64,000 bases of DNA from Cellulomonas fimi (GCF_028527925.1 NZ_JAPESW010000016.1:1-64000); one strand, 5' to 3'; counted from the stretch's first letter, positions 16,368 to 25,700 are shown. The notes: generated from the sequence alone by a model not told the origin. Translations and numbers: made by a program.

Positions 16368-18173
16368 CTACTCCCGCTCGTCCGTGTACAGCGCCTCGAC
16401 GTCGGACGCGAAGTCCTTCATGACGACCGCCCGGCGGATGCTGAGCTTGGGCGTCAGGTAGCCGTCGGCCAGCGTCAGGTCGCGGTCGAGGATCCGGTAC
16501 TTGCGGATGGACTCGGCCCGCGAGACCGCGCGGTTGGTCTTCGCGACGGCCTTGTCGATCGACGCGAGGACGTCGGGGTCCGTGCGGGCCTCGTCGATGC
16601 TCATGGCCGGCTTGCCGTGCGCCGCGAGCCAGCCCGGCACGCCCTCGGGGTCGAGGGTGATGAGGGCGCCGATGAACGGCCGCTGGTCGCCGACCACGAC
16701 GACCTGGCTGATGAGCGGGTGCGCGCGCAGCCGGTCCTCGAGGATCGTCGGCGCGACGTTCTTGCCGCCCGCGGTGACGATGATCTCCTTCTTGCGGCCG
16801 GTGATCGTGAGGAAGCCGTCGTCGTCGAGCGCGCCGAGGTCACCCGTGCGGAACCAGCCGTCGGCGAGCGACTCGTCGGTCGCCTGCGCGTTCGCGTGGT
16901 AGCCGGTGAAGACCTGGATCCCCTTGATCTCGACCTCGCCGTCCGCGGCGATGCGGATCGCGGTGCCGGGTAGAGGCAGCCCCACGGTCCCGATCAGCGT
17001 CTTGCCGGGGCGGTTGACCGTCGCGGGCGCGGTCGTCTCCGTGAGCCCGTAGCCCTCGAGCACCTTGAGGCCGACGCCGCGGTAGAAGTGGCCGAGCCGC
17101 TCACCCAGGGGCGCGCCGCCGGAGATCGCCCACTCGGCCTGCCCGCCGAGCGCTGCGCGCAGCTTGTGCAGGACGAGGACGTCGGCGACCTTGTGCTGCA
17201 GCCTCAGCCACAGGCTCGGGCCCTTGGGGTCGTCGAGCGCGCGCGAGTAGACGATGGCGGTCTTCGCGGCGCGCTGGAAGATCGGCCCCTTGCCCCCGGC
17301 CGCGGCCTTCTGCTCGGCCGAGTTGTAGACCTTCTCGAACACGCGCGGCACGGACAGGATGAACGTCGGCCGGAACGAGCCCAGGTCCTCGACGAGCGTG
17401 CGGGTGTCGGGCGTGTGGCCGAGCACCGCACCCGCCGGGATGCACAGCACCTCGATGAAGCGCGCGAAGACGTGCGCGAGCGGCATGAACAGCAGCGTCC
17501 GGGCCCCCTCGCCCGCGACGACCTCCTGCAGCCCGGCGACCGTGTTGACGGTGAGCTCGTAGAAGTTGCCGTGCGTCAGCTCGACGCCCTTCGGGCGACC
17601 CGTGGTGCCCGAGGTGTAGATGATCGTCGCGACGTCCCCCAGCGACGCGAGCGACCGGCGGCGGACGATCTCGTCGTCCGGCACGTCCGCACCCGCGGCG
17701 ACGAGGTCGTCGACGGCGCCGTCGTCGAGGACGAGCACGTCGCGCAGGCGGGTGGCGGGGCGGACCTCGTCGACGACCGCGAGGTGGTCGCGCGTCTCGA
17801 CGACGAGGAGCGTGACGTCGGAGTCCGTGAGGATCCACTCGACCTGCTCGGCCGACGACGTCTCGTACAGCGGGACCGGCACGGCGCCCGCGCGCCACGC
17901 GGCCCAGTCGACGAGCGACCACTCGTACCGCGTGCGCGACATGATCCCGACGCGGTCGCCGGGCTGCACGCCCTTCGCGACCAGGCCCTTCGCGACGGCG
18001 ACGACCTCCGCGTCGAACTCCCGGGCGGTCAGCGGGATCCAGGGTCCCCCGGCCTGTGACTTGTGCTCGACGACGACGCGGTCGGGGGTCTCACGGACGC
18101 GTGAGGCGAAGAGGTCGTTGAGGTTGTGCTCGGGATCGACCTCGACGAGCAGGGGAGTGTGGAACTCGTCCAT
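16368..18173 (-). CDS. fadD: long-chain fatty acid--CoA ligase
   Basis: AMP-forming acyl-CoA synthetase, 601 aa, of the FadD15 type found beside aroG/pknL in mycobacteria. ATP motif IIYTSGTTGRPKG is at about 182-194, GYGLTETTA near 375-383, GWFRTGDLG near 437-445 and KKEIIVTAGGKNVAP near 459-473 with the catalytic Lys region in SIRKYRIL. It activates fatty acids for degradation or lipid synthesis at the membrane face. ATG 18173 has GGAG five bases upstream; a 20-residue extension is possible but lacks family sequence. Divergent from glucokinase. Confidence 0.95.
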   Translation of the reverse strand: MDEFHTPLLVEVDPEHNLNDLFASRVRETPDRVVVEHKSQAGGPWIPLTAREFDAEVVAVAKGLVAKGVQPGDRVGIMSRTRYEWSLVDWAAWRAGAVPVPLYETSSAEQVEWILTDSDVTLLVVETRDHLAVVDEVRPATRLRDVLVLDDGAVDDLVAAGADVPDDEIVRRRSLASLGDVATIIYTSGTTGRPKGVELTHGNFYELTVNTVAGLQEVVAGEGARTLLFMPLAHVFARFIEVLCIPAGAVLGHTPDTRTLVEDLGSFRPTFILSVPRVFEKVYNSAEQKAAAGGKGPIFQRAAKTAIVYSRALDDPKGPSLWLRLQHKVADVLVLHKLRAALGGQAEWAISGGAPLGERLGHFYRGVGLKVLEGYGLTETTAPATVNRPGKTLIGTVGLPLPGTAIRIAADGEVEIKGIQVFTGYHANAQATDESLADGWFRTGDLGALDDDGFLTITGRKKEIIVTAGGKNVAPTILEDRLRAHPLISQVVVVGDQRPFIGALITLDPEGVPGWLAAHGKPAMSIDEARTDPDVLASIDKAVAKTNRAVSRAESIRKYRILDRDLTLADGYLTPKLSIRRAVVMKDFASDVEALYTDERE

Positions 18174-18372
18174 TCTGGCTCCAGTGGCAGTGGCGAAGTG
18201 TGCGACGAGGATACGTGACGTGACAAGGGCCACATCGTCGCCCGAACGTGTCGCCTGCGGTAGGACCGGCGGGACGATCGGCGCACGAGTCGGGTCCGCG
18301 GGCCGCTAGCGTGGTGCCGCGGACCTCTCGGTCGCAGACCCCAGGCACTGACGCGTAGGAGCAACCACGGAC
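18174..18372. promoter_or_regulatory. divergent fadD / glucokinase promoter region
   Basis: Minus-strand TATCCT at 18218-18223 is a candidate -10 for fadD and plus-strand TAGCGT at 18307-18312 for glucokinase. No convincing -35 or operator palindrome is seen. Confidence 0.35.
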
Positions 18373-19314
18373 ATGCACGCCATCGGTGTGGACATCGGCG
18401 GGACGAAGATCGCGGCGGGCGTGGTCGACGAGGAGGGCGTGATCCTCGCGCAGACGCGCGTCGAGACGTCCCCGGACGACGTCGCGGGCATCGACCGCGC
18501 GATCGCCCAGGTCTACCGGGAGCTCTCCGCCTCGTACGAGGTCGGCGCGATGGGCCTGGCCGCCGCGGGCTTCGTCGCCGCGGACCGTTCGGGCGTGCTG
18601 TTCGCGCCGAACATCGCGTGGCGCGACTACCCGCTGCGCGACCGGGTCAAGGCGCTCATCGACGACGACCTCACGATCGTGGTCGAGAACGACGCGAACG
18701 CCGCCGGCTGGGCGGAGTTCCGGTTCGGTGCGGCGCGCGACGTCGACGACATGCTCCTGCTGACGGTCGGCACCGGCCTCGGCGGCGCGATCGTCTCGAA
18801 CGGTGAGCTCGTCCGCGGTGCATGGGGCGTCGCCTCCGAGGTCGGCCACATGCGCGTGGTGCCCGGGGGCCACTACTGCGGCTGCGGCCACGAGGGGTGC
18901 TGGGAGCAGTACGCGTCCGGCAGCGCGCTCGTGCGCGACGCGCAGGCCGCGGTGCTGCGCGAGCCCGAGCGTGCGGAGCGGCTGCTCCAGCTCGCGGGCG
19001 ACGCCGAGAAGATCGTCGGCCCGCAGATCACGCAGGCCGCCGAGGAGGGCGACCCGCTGTCGATCGAGCTGCTCGCGGAGCTCGGGCGCTGGCTGGGCGA
19101 GGGTGCGGCGTCGGCGACGGCGCTGCTCGACCCGGCGCTGATCGTCGTCGGCGGCGGTGTCGTGGCGGCGGGCGAGCTGCTGCTCGGCCCGGCGCGTCGC
19201 GGGTTCGCGGAGCAGCTCTCCGCACGCGGTCACCGCCCCGAGGCGAAGTTCGTCGCCGCGGCGATGGGCAACGACGCCGGCATGGTCGGCGCGGCGGACC
19301 TCGCGCGCCTCTGA
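18373..19314 (+). CDS. glk: ROK family glucokinase
   Basis: Phosphorylates glucose to glucose 6-phosphate, 313 aa. The ATP loop DIGGTKIAAG is at residues 7-16, ENDANAAGWAEF contains the catalytic Asp, TVGTGLGGAIV is the phosphate-binding loop, and EVGHMRVVPGGHYCGCGHEGC is the ROK zinc motif (His plus three Cys). No N-terminal DNA-binding domain, so it is a kinase and not a ROK repressor. In Streptomyces the glkA gene lies in the same chromosomal block, and it mediates glucose repression there; whether that holds here is inference. Confidence 0.93.
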   Translation: MHAIGVDIGGTKIAAGVVDEEGVILAQTRVETSPDDVAGIDRAIAQVYRELSASYEVGAMGLAAAGFVAADRSGVLFAPNIAWRDYPLRDRVKALIDDDLTIVVENDANAAGWAEFRFGAARDVDDMLLLTVGTGLGGAIVSNGELVRGAWGVASEVGHMRVVPGGHYCGCGHEGCWEQYASGSALVRDAQAAVLREPERAERLLQLAGDAEKIVGPQITQAAEEGDPLSIELLAELGRWLGEGAASATALLDPALIVVGGGVVAAGELLLGPARRGFAEQLSARGHRPEAKFVAAAMGNDAGMVGAADLARL

Positions 19315-19322
19315 CGTCGTCG

Positions 19323-19344
19323 CGCCCGTCGTCGCGGACGGGCG
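19323..19344. terminator. convergent hairpin overlapping gene ends
   Basis: CGCCCGTC (19323-19330) and GACGGGCG (19337-19344) form an eight-base stem; an outer CTGACG/CGTCAG pair (19311-19316 with 19350-19355) includes the stop codons of both convergent genes. Confidence 0.5.
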
Positions 19345-19351
19345 GGCGTCG

Positions 19352-19915
19352 TCAGACGACGGCGCCCGTGTCGTCGTCCTCCGGGTCGCGCCGGTGGGGC
19401 ATGCGCCAGACGAGCACCGCGACGCCGATGACGAACACCGCAGCCGCGGCCTGCACGATCGCGCTCGGGGCGTCGCGCCACACGAGCACCACGACGAGCA
19501 GGAAGACCGGCATGCCGGCCGCCGCGATCCAGGCCATGGTCAGCAGCGGGTCGCCCCCGAGGACGGGGCCCGGGTCGGGCGGCACGAAGTGCTCCTCGGC
19601 GTCGACGGCCTGCTCGGCGTCGTCGATCTGGTCGGTGCCCGACCAGTCGCGTCCCGACGGCTCGCGCGCGCCCCGCACGACGCGCGCGTCGGACGCCCAC
19701 GCGTCCGGTGCGGCGCCGGCCGGCGCGTCGGCTCGTCCGGACGGGTCGTCGTCGTCCTCGTCCTCGCCCGTGAAGCCGGCGAGGTCCTCGAGCTGTGCGA
19801 CGATCGCGTCCCAGCGTTCGTCGTCGGTCTCGGCGTGCGCGTCGTCGGCCGGTCCCGGCGCGTCGGACCCCGGAGGGGGGACCGCGTCGTCGGGGTCGTC
19901 GGGGCGTGCAGCCAT
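19352..19915 (-). CDS. conserved hypothetical membrane protein, two helices
   Basis: 187 aa. The first 120 residues are acidic and disordered (runs of Asp and Glu), followed by FVPPDPGPVLGGDPLLTMAWIAAAG, which begins the first helix (MPVFLLVVVLVW), and a second helix (AIVQAAAAVFVIGVAVLVW). The short C-terminus is acidic. No enzymatic motif. The pattern of a soluble acidic N-terminus plus a hairpin of two helices is common in actinobacterial proteins of unknown function. ATG 19915 has TAGAGT six bases upstream, indicating a leaderless transcript, and is divergent from plsC. Confidence 0.75.
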   Translation of the reverse strand: MAARPDDPDDAVPPPGSDAPGPADDAHAETDDERWDAIVAQLEDLAGFTGEDEDDDDPSGRADAPAGAAPDAWASDARVVRGAREPSGRDWSGTDQIDDAEQAVDAEEHFVPPDPGPVLGGDPLLTMAWIAAAGMPVFLLVVVLVWRDAPSAIVQAAAAVFVIGVAVLVWRMPHRRDPEDDDTGAVV

Positions 19916-19921
19916 GAGAGC

Positions 19922-19927
19922 ACTCTA
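19922..19927 (-). promoter_or_regulatory. -10 element, leaderless start of membrane protein gene
   Basis: TAGAGT on the minus strand, six bases before ATG 19915. Confidence 0.5.
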
Positions 19928-20062
19928 GAGTCGGACGCAGCGGTCGGGGACGCCCTGCGCCGGTCGATCGGTCAGGGGCGTCGTCCCGAGCCGCGCGGGC
20001 CGGTCCGTCGGGAGCCCGTGGGCGGCCGGAACGTGCCGGTGAGTCGGCTGAGAGGTGGGCTG

Positions 20063-20857
20063 TTGTTCTACTGGTTGATGAAGCGGGTGTTCGTGGGTCC
20101 GCTGCTGCACCTCGTGTACCGCCCGTGGGTGCGGGGCGCGCAGCACGTCCCCGCGCGCGGCGCCGCGATCCTCGCGAGCAACCACCTGGCGGTGATCGAC
20201 TCGTTCTTCCTGCCGCTCGTGCTCGACCGCGAGCTCGTCTTCATCGGCAAGCAGGAGTACTTCACGGGCCGCGGCATCAAGGGCCGGCTGACCGCGGGGT
20301 TCATGCGCGGCGTCGGCACGATCCCGGTGGACCGCGGCGGCGGCAAGGCCAGCGAGGCGGCCCTCAACACGGGCCTGCGGCGGCTGCGCGAGGGCGACCT
20401 GTTCGGCATCTACCCCGAGGGCACGCGCAGCCCCGACGGCCGCCTGTACCGCGGCAAGACGGGTGTCGCACGGCTCGCGCTCGAGTCCGGTGCCCCCGTG
20501 ATCCCGGTCGCGATGGTGGGTACCGAGATCGCGCAGCCGCTCGGCCGCAAGATCCCGAAGGTCATGCGCATCGGCGTCGTCATCGGCGAGCCGCTCGACT
20601 TCAGCCGCTACAAGGGCATGGAGAACGACCGCTTCATCCTGCGGTCGGTCACCGACGAGATCATGTACGCGATCATGAGCCTGTCGGGCCAGGAGTACGT
20701 CGACGTGTACGCGGCGACGCAGAAGGCGCGCATCGCCACCGGTCACCCGGCCGCGACGGGTGACGGGCAGCAGCACCTGCCGTCGGCACCGGGCGGTCGT
20801 CCGGTCCCGGAGGTCCAGGTTCCGGTCCCACCCGAGGACGGGTCCGCGCGTCAGTAG
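20063..20857 (+). CDS. plsC: 1-acyl-sn-glycerol-3-phosphate acyltransferase
   Basis: Adds the second acyl chain to lysophosphatidic acid on the way to phosphatidic acid; membrane-associated, about 264 aa. The HX4D motif is NHLAVIDS with His41 and Asp46, the second motif is VGTIPVDRGG, and IYPEGTRSPDG with Tyr117 onward is the substrate-binding block. The start is uncertain: TTG 20063 is chosen because GAGAGG lies seven bases upstream; GTG 20039 and ATG 20078 are alternatives. Heads a unit with the PFK and DAHP synthase genes. Confidence 0.9.
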   Translation: MFYWLMKRVFVGPLLHLVYRPWVRGAQHVPARGAAILASNHLAVIDSFFLPLVLDRELVFIGKQEYFTGRGIKGRLTAGFMRGVGTIPVDRGGGKASEAALNTGLRRLREGDLFGIYPEGTRSPDGRLYRGKTGVARLALESGAPVIPVAMVGTEIAQPLGRKIPKVMRIGVVIGEPLDFSRYKGMENDRFILRSVTDEIMYAIMSLSGQEYVDVYAATQKARIATGHPAATGDGQQHLPSAPGGRPVPEVQVPVPPEDGSARQ

Positions 20858-20983
20858 GATGAGCCCGTCGGTGTCGACCGACCGTGCACGGCCCGAGGTC
20901 CCTCGTCGGGCGACCGGGTCCGGCACGTCAGGGCGGGAACGCCGCAGCGCGTCCGCCGTGCTCTTCTACGAGAGGTGTGTCTC

Positions 20984-22204
20984 ATGTCGGTTCGTCGCGT
21001 CGCCCTCCTGACCGCAGGTGGCTTCGCTCCGTGCCTGTCGTCCGCCGTCGGTGGCCTCATCGAGCGTTACACCGAGATCGCGCCGGACGTCGAGATCATC
21101 GCCTACGAGCACGGGTACTACGGCCTGCTGCGCGGCGACAAGATCGTGGTCGACGCGGAGACCCGCAAGAAGGCCGGCATCCTGCACCGCTTCGGCGGCT
21201 CGCCGATCGGCAACTCGCGCGTCAAGCTCACCAACGCCAAGGACTGCGTCAAGCGCGGCCTGGTGCAGGAGGGCCAGGACCCGCTGCAGGTCGCGGCGGA
21301 GCAGCTCAAGGCCGACGGCGTCGACGTGCTGCACACGATCGGCGGCGACGACACCAACACGACCGCCGCCGACCTCGCCGCGTACCTCGCCGAGAACGAC
21401 TACGGCCTCACGGTCGTCGGCCTGCCCAAGACGATCGACAACGACGTGGTGCCGATCCGCCAGTCGCTCGGTGCGTGGACCGCGGCCGAGGAGGCCGCCG
21501 GCTTCGCCGCCAACGTCATCGGCGAGCACCGCTCGGGCCCTCGCATGCTCATCGTGCACGAGGTCATGGGCCGGCACTGCGGGTGGCTCACCGCCGCGGC
21601 CGCGGCCGAGTACCGCAAGTGGCTCGACCAGCAGGAGTGGGTCCCGGGCATCGGCCTCACGCGCGAGCGGTGGGACATCCACGCCGTCTTCGTGCCCGAG
21701 CTCGCGCTCGACATCGACGCCGAGGCCGAGCGCCTCAAGAAGGTCATGGACACCCAGGGCAACGTCAACATCTTCCTGTCGGAGGGTGCGGGCATGCACG
21801 AGATCGTCGAGCAGCTCGAGGCCGCGGGCACGCCGCCCGAGCGCGACCCGTTCGGTCACGTCAAGCTCGACACCATCAACCCGGGCCAGTGGTTCGCGAA
21901 GCAGTTCGCGGAGAAGCTCGGCGCCGAGAAGACGATGGTCCAGAAGTCCGGTTACTACTCGCGCGCCGCGGCCGCGAACGCCGAGGACCTGCGCCTCATC
22001 AAGTCGATGACCGACCTGGCCGTCGAGTGCGCGCTGCGCGGGGAGTCGGGCGTCATCGGCCACGACGAGGAGCAGGGTGACGTCCTGCGCGCCATCGAGT
22101 TCCCCCGCATCGCGGGCGGCAAGGCGTTCGACGTCTCGCAGCCCTGGTTCGGCCAGCTGCTGGCGGACATCGGCCAGCCGCTCGTCGCGGCGAGCCACTC
22201 ATGA
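20984..22204 (+). CDS. pfp: 6-phosphofructokinase, probably pyrophosphate-dependent
   Basis: Interconverts fructose 6-phosphate and fructose 1,6-bisphosphate, 406 aa. The phosphate-donor loop is IGGDDTNTT with Asp123 at the position that is Gly in ATP enzymes, the classic marker of PPi-dependent enzymes. PKTIDNDV (about 148-155) contains the catalytic Asp, and EVMGRHCGWL is the substrate motif. PPi enzymes work reversibly in glycolysis and gluconeogenesis. ATG 20984 has GAGAGG eight bases upstream. Its stop overlaps the start of the DAHP synthase gene (ATGA). Confidence 0.9.
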   Translation: MSVRRVALLTAGGFAPCLSSAVGGLIERYTEIAPDVEIIAYEHGYYGLLRGDKIVVDAETRKKAGILHRFGGSPIGNSRVKLTNAKDCVKRGLVQEGQDPLQVAAEQLKADGVDVLHTIGGDDTNTTAADLAAYLAENDYGLTVVGLPKTIDNDVVPIRQSLGAWTAAEEAAGFAANVIGEHRSGPRMLIVHEVMGRHCGWLTAAAAAEYRKWLDQQEWVPGIGLTRERWDIHAVFVPELALDIDAEAERLKKVMDTQGNVNIFLSEGAGMHEIVEQLEAAGTPPERDPFGHVKLDTINPGQWFAKQFAEKLGAEKTMVQKSGYYSRAAAANAEDLRLIKSMTDLAVECALRGESGVIGHDEEQGDVLRAIEFPRIAGGKAFDVSQPWFGQLLADIGQPLVAASHS

Positions 22205-23553
22205 GCGTCGAGCCGGACCCGCAGGTGCTCGCCGGGCTGGACGCCTGGCGGGACCTGCCCGCGGGTCAGCAGCCGCAGTGGCCGGACCGGGACGCGCTCG
22301 AGCAGGTGTCGTCGCGGCTCGCCGCGCTGCCGCCCCTCGTGTTCGCGGGCGAGGCCGACGCGCTGCGCAGCCAGCTCGCGGCCGCGGGCCGCGGTGAGGC
22401 GTTCCTGCTCCAGGGCGGGGACTGCGCGGAGACGTTCGCCGAGGCGACGGCCGACAACATCCGGAACAAGATCAAGACGATCCTCCAGATGGCCGTCGTG
22501 CTGACGTACGGCGCGAGCCTGCCCGTCGTCAAGATGGGTCGGATGGCGGGGCAGTACGCCAAGCCGCGCAGCTCGGACTCGGAGACGCGCGACGGCGTGA
22601 CGCTGCCGGCGTTCCGTGGGGACATCATCAACGGCTTCGACTTCACGTCGGAGGCCCGCATCCCGGACCCGCAGCGGCTGCTCGAGGCGTACCACACGTC
22701 CGCGTCGACGCTGAACCTCATCCGCGCGTTCACGACGGGCGGCTTCGCGTCGCTGCTGCGCGTGCACGAGTGGAACCGCGGGTTCACGACGAACCCCGCG
22801 TACTCGCGCTACGAGGAGATCGCCGCCGAGATCGACCGGGCCATCCGGTTCATGGCGGCGTGCGGGGCCGACTTCGACGCGCTGCGCACGGTCGACTTCT
22901 TCTCGTCGCACGAGGGGCTGCTGCTCGACTACGAGCGGCCGCTCACGCGCATCGACTCGCGCACGGGCCTGCCGTACGACTGCTCCGCGCACTTCCTGTG
23001 GATCGGTGAGCGCACGCGTCAGCTCGACGGTGCGCACGTCGACTACTTCTCGCGCGTGCAGAACCCGATCGGCATCAAGCTCGGGCCGACCTCGACGGGC
23101 GACGACGCGCTCGCGCTCATCGACCGGCTCAACCCGAGCGGCGAGCCGGGCCGGATCACGTTCATCACGCGCATGGGCGCCGGCAAGGTCCGCGACCTGC
23201 TGCCCGCGCTGGTGGAGAAGGTGACCGCCGACGGCCGTCCGGTGACGTGGGTCTGCGACCCGATGCACGGCAACGGCATCACGTCGGCGACCGGCTACAA
23301 GACGCGCCGGTTCTCGGACGTGATGGACGAGGTCGCGGGCTTCTTCGAGGTGCACCGCGCGCTCGGCACGGTCCCGGGCGGTCTGCACATCGAGCTCACC
23401 GGTGGCGACGTCACCGAGGTGCTCGGCGGCTCGGAGGAGATCGACGACGAGGGTCTGGCGCTGCGCTACGAGACGCTCGTCGACCCGCGCCTGAACCACC
23501 AGCAGTCGCTGGAGATGGCGTTCCAGGTCGTGGAGCTGCTCCGCAAGGCCTGA
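22201..23553 (+). CDS. aroG: class II DAHP synthase
   Basis: First step of the shikimate pathway: condenses phosphoenolpyruvate and erythrose 4-phosphate to DAHP, 450 aa, plant/actinobacterial class II length. LLQGGDCAETF carries the metal Cys75, LPVVKMGRMAGQYAKPRS and AYHTSASTLNLIRAF bind PEP, VWTCDPMHGNG-type sequence VTWVCDPMHGNGI supplies His, and HIELTGGDVTEVLGG gives a Glu ligand. Like the mycobacterial AroG it likely has feedback sites for aromatic amino acids. Coupled to pfp by ATGA, and followed by a 27-base-pair hairpin. Confidence 0.96.
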   Translation: MSVEPDPQVLAGLDAWRDLPAGQQPQWPDRDALEQVSSRLAALPPLVFAGEADALRSQLAAAGRGEAFLLQGGDCAETFAEATADNIRNKIKTILQMAVVLTYGASLPVVKMGRMAGQYAKPRSSDSETRDGVTLPAFRGDIINGFDFTSEARIPDPQRLLEAYHTSASTLNLIRAFTTGGFASLLRVHEWNRGFTTNPAYSRYEEIAAEIDRAIRFMAACGADFDALRTVDFFSSHEGLLLDYERPLTRIDSRTGLPYDCSAHFLWIGERTRQLDGAHVDYFSRVQNPIGIKLGPTSTGDDALALIDRLNPSGEPGRITFITRMGAGKVRDLLPALVEKVTADGRPVTWVCDPMHGNGITSATGYKTRRFSDVMDEVAGFFEVHRALGTVPGGLHIELTGGDVTEVLGGSEEIDDEGLALRYETLVDPRLNHQQSLEMAFQVVELLRKA

Positions 23554-23612
23554 CGCACAGCACGAGGGCGGCCGGACGTGGGACACCACGCCGGCCGCCC
23601 TCGTGCTGTGCG
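23554..23612. terminator. very long perfect hairpin, bidirectional terminator
   Basis: A 22-base perfect stem (23554-23575 with 23591-23612) topped, after one bulged A, by CGTGG/CCACG around a GACA loop. Lies between convergent aroG and the Ser/Thr kinase gene. Confidence 0.9.
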
Positions 23613-23683
23613 CGTCCACCACCGCCGCGGCGCAGGGCGCCGACCACGACGCGCGTGGGACCGGACGATCGACGTGCCGCGGC

Positions 23684-25687
23684 TCAGACGACGGTCAGCG
23701 TGATGACGGTCCCCTTGGCGACCTTCTGGCCGGACCCGACGCTCTGGTCGCGGACCGTGCCGAAGATGCCGCCCAGGACGTTGCTCCGCTTCGGCTCCAT
23801 CCCGAGGGCGGTCAGCGCGGCGGCGGCCTCGTCGTACTGCATCCCGATGAGCTTGGGGATCTCGAAGAGCTCCGGACCCTTCGACACGGTCAGCGTCACG
23901 GTGTCGCCACGGAACAGCTGGGTCTTGTCCTGCGGGTCCTGCGAGATGACGTGGCCCGCCTCCACGGTGTCGCTGAACGCCTCGGCGGTCGCCACCTTGA
24001 GGCCGAGGCCGTCGAGCGTCGCCGTGGCCGCGTCCAGCGGCTCGTTGACGACGCTCACGACGGTCACGGGCGCGGGGCCCTTCGACACGAGCAGCGCGAC
24101 GTCGGTGCCGCGGATGCTGCGGACGCCGGGCTCGGCAGCCGAGCCGTCGGGGAGCGTCGCGCTGATGACGACGCCGTTCGGCACGGTGTCGTGGTACTCG
24201 GCAGGCGGGTAGGTCGCCTTCAGACCGGCGTCCGTGAGCGCCCGCTCCGCGGTCGCCTGCAGCTCGCCGACGACGCCCTGCGGCACGTTGACGTAGTCCG
24301 GGCCCTTCGAGACCGTGAGCTCGACCGCACCGTCCTTGCGCACGCGCTCACCGACCGCCGGGTCGCTCGCCACGACGGTGCCGGGCGGGGCGGTCGGGTC
24401 GAACGCCTCGACGCGCGTCGCGCCGAGGCCGGCGTCGTCGAGCGTGGCCCGCGCCGCGTCCTCGGTGACCTGCACCACGGCGGGAACGGTCGTCCAGGCG
24501 CCGGGGCCGACGCGCAGGTACCACCACGTCCCCAGGCCACCGAGCGCCAGGAGGAGGACGAGGAGCATGGCGAGGACGCGCACGCGTCGGCGCCGCGGCG
24601 GTGCGGCGACGTCGACGACCTGCACGGGTGCCGAGAGGGGCCCTGCGCCCAGCCCGATCGGGAGCGCCACGGTCGCACCGCTGGGGCGCGGCACCGGCAG
24701 ACGCGTCGTCTCGTCGGAGGCGGAGTCGTCGGTGCGGTCCCGGTCCGCCTCGAGGTCCGTCTCGTCCGGGTCGGTCGCCGACGGCAGGGCGATGGACGGT
24801 GCGACGTCGGCGCGCCGCGCGAGCGTCTCGTCGTCGAGCGAGCCACGCGTGCGCCGGACCAGCGCCAGTGCGGCCGCCGCGTCGAGCGGGCGGTCCTCGG
24901 GTGAGCGAGCCGCGAGGGCGCCCACGAGCTCGTCGATCTCGGCGGGGAGCCACGCGACGGTGTCCGACGGCGCAGGGATGTCGTTGTTCACGTGCTGGAA
25001 CGCGACCTGGATCGGCGTCTCGCCCGTGAACGGCTGGGCGCCCACGAGCATCTCGTAGAGGAGGATGCCGCACGCGTAGACGTCGGTCCGCGCATCGCTC
25101 GCACCCCGGACCACGAGCTCGGGCGCGAGGTACGCGACGGTGCCGAGCACGGTGCCCGTGGTGGTGGACGTGACCTCGGTGACGGCCCGCGCGAGGCCGA
25201 AGTCGGCGAGCTTGACGCGCTCGTCGCTCGCGAGCAGCACGTTCTCCGGCTTGATGTCGCGGTGCACGAGGCCCGCGCGGTGCGCGGCGGCGAGGGCGTC
25301 GAGCACCGACTCGGTGACGCGCAGCGCGTCGCCGACCGTCAGCGCGCCCTGCTCGGCGATCCGGCGCCGCAGGTTCGAGCCGTCGACGTACTCCATCGTC
25401 AGGTAGCTGGTCTCGCCGTCCAGGCCCTGGTCGAAGACGCCGACCAGCCCGGGGTGCGTCAGCCGGGCGGCGGTCCTGGCCTCGCGACGGAACCGGGCGA
25501 CGAAGTCCGCGCCCGACGTGCCCTCCGCGAGGTGGGGGTGCATGACCTTGAGCGCGACGTCACGGTCGAGCCGGCGGTCCACCGCGAGGTAGACGGTCGC
25601 CATGCCGCCGCGGGCGATGCGGGACACGATCTCGTACCGCCCGTCGACCAGGCGGCCGACGAGCGGATCGGTGACGGTGGCTCCCAC
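23684..25687 (-). CDS. Ser/Thr protein kinase with PASTA domains
   Basis: Membrane kinase of 667 aa. The kinase domain (about 18-275) has ARGGMATVY, VALK with Lys47, GLVHRDIKPEN with Asp144 and LADFG with Asp162. A juxtamembrane linker is acidic and Pro-rich; one helix spans about 368-391; four extracytoplasmic PASTA repeats (about 395-667) end the chain and should bind muropeptides or lipid II. GTG 25687 follows a TAGAAT hexamer by seven bases, so it is likely leaderless. Position beside aroG and an Rv2175c homologue matches pknL in M. tuberculosis, whose PknL lacks PASTA repeats to my knowledge. Downstream of the LysM transglycosylase by 50 bases. Confidence 0.95.
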   Translation of the reverse strand: MGATVTDPLVGRLVDGRYEIVSRIARGGMATVYLAVDRRLDRDVALKVMHPHLAEGTSGADFVARFRREARTAARLTHPGLVGVFDQGLDGETSYLTMEYVDGSNLRRRIAEQGALTVGDALRVTESVLDALAAAHRAGLVHRDIKPENVLLASDERVKLADFGLARAVTEVTSTTTGTVLGTVAYLAPELVVRGASDARTDVYACGILLYEMLVGAQPFTGETPIQVAFQHVNNDIPAPSDTVAWLPAEIDELVGALAARSPEDRPLDAAAALALVRRTRGSLDDETLARRADVAPSIALPSATDPDETDLEADRDRTDDSASDETTRLPVPRPSGATVALPIGLGAGPLSAPVQVVDVAAPPRRRRVRVLAMLLVLLLALGGLGTWWYLRVGPGAWTTVPAVVQVTEDAARATLDDAGLGATRVEAFDPTAPPGTVVASDPAVGERVRKDGAVELTVSKGPDYVNVPQGVVGELQATAERALTDAGLKATYPPAEYHDTVPNGVVISATLPDGSAAEPGVRSIRGTDVALLVSKGPAPVTVVSVVNEPLDAATATLDGLGLKVATAEAFSDTVEAGHVISQDPQDKTQLFRGDTVTLTVSKGPELFEIPKLIGMQYDEAAAALTALGMEPKRSNVLGGIFGTVRDQSVGSGQKVAKGTVITLTVV

Positions 25688-25694
25688 GCCCAGG

Positions 25695-25700
25695 ATTCTA
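25695..25700 (-). promoter_or_regulatory. kinase gene -10 element, leaderless start
   Basis: TAGAAT on the minus strand, seven bases before GTG 25687. It allows kinase expression independent of the upstream LysM gene. Confidence 0.6.

Noticed and set aside
12606..19324. Recurrent TGACGTCGTCGCG string after trpD (twice) and after glucokinase
   Set aside because: Two copies are explained by the tandem duplication; the third is short and built from common GAC/GTC/GCG steps, so coincidence is likely.
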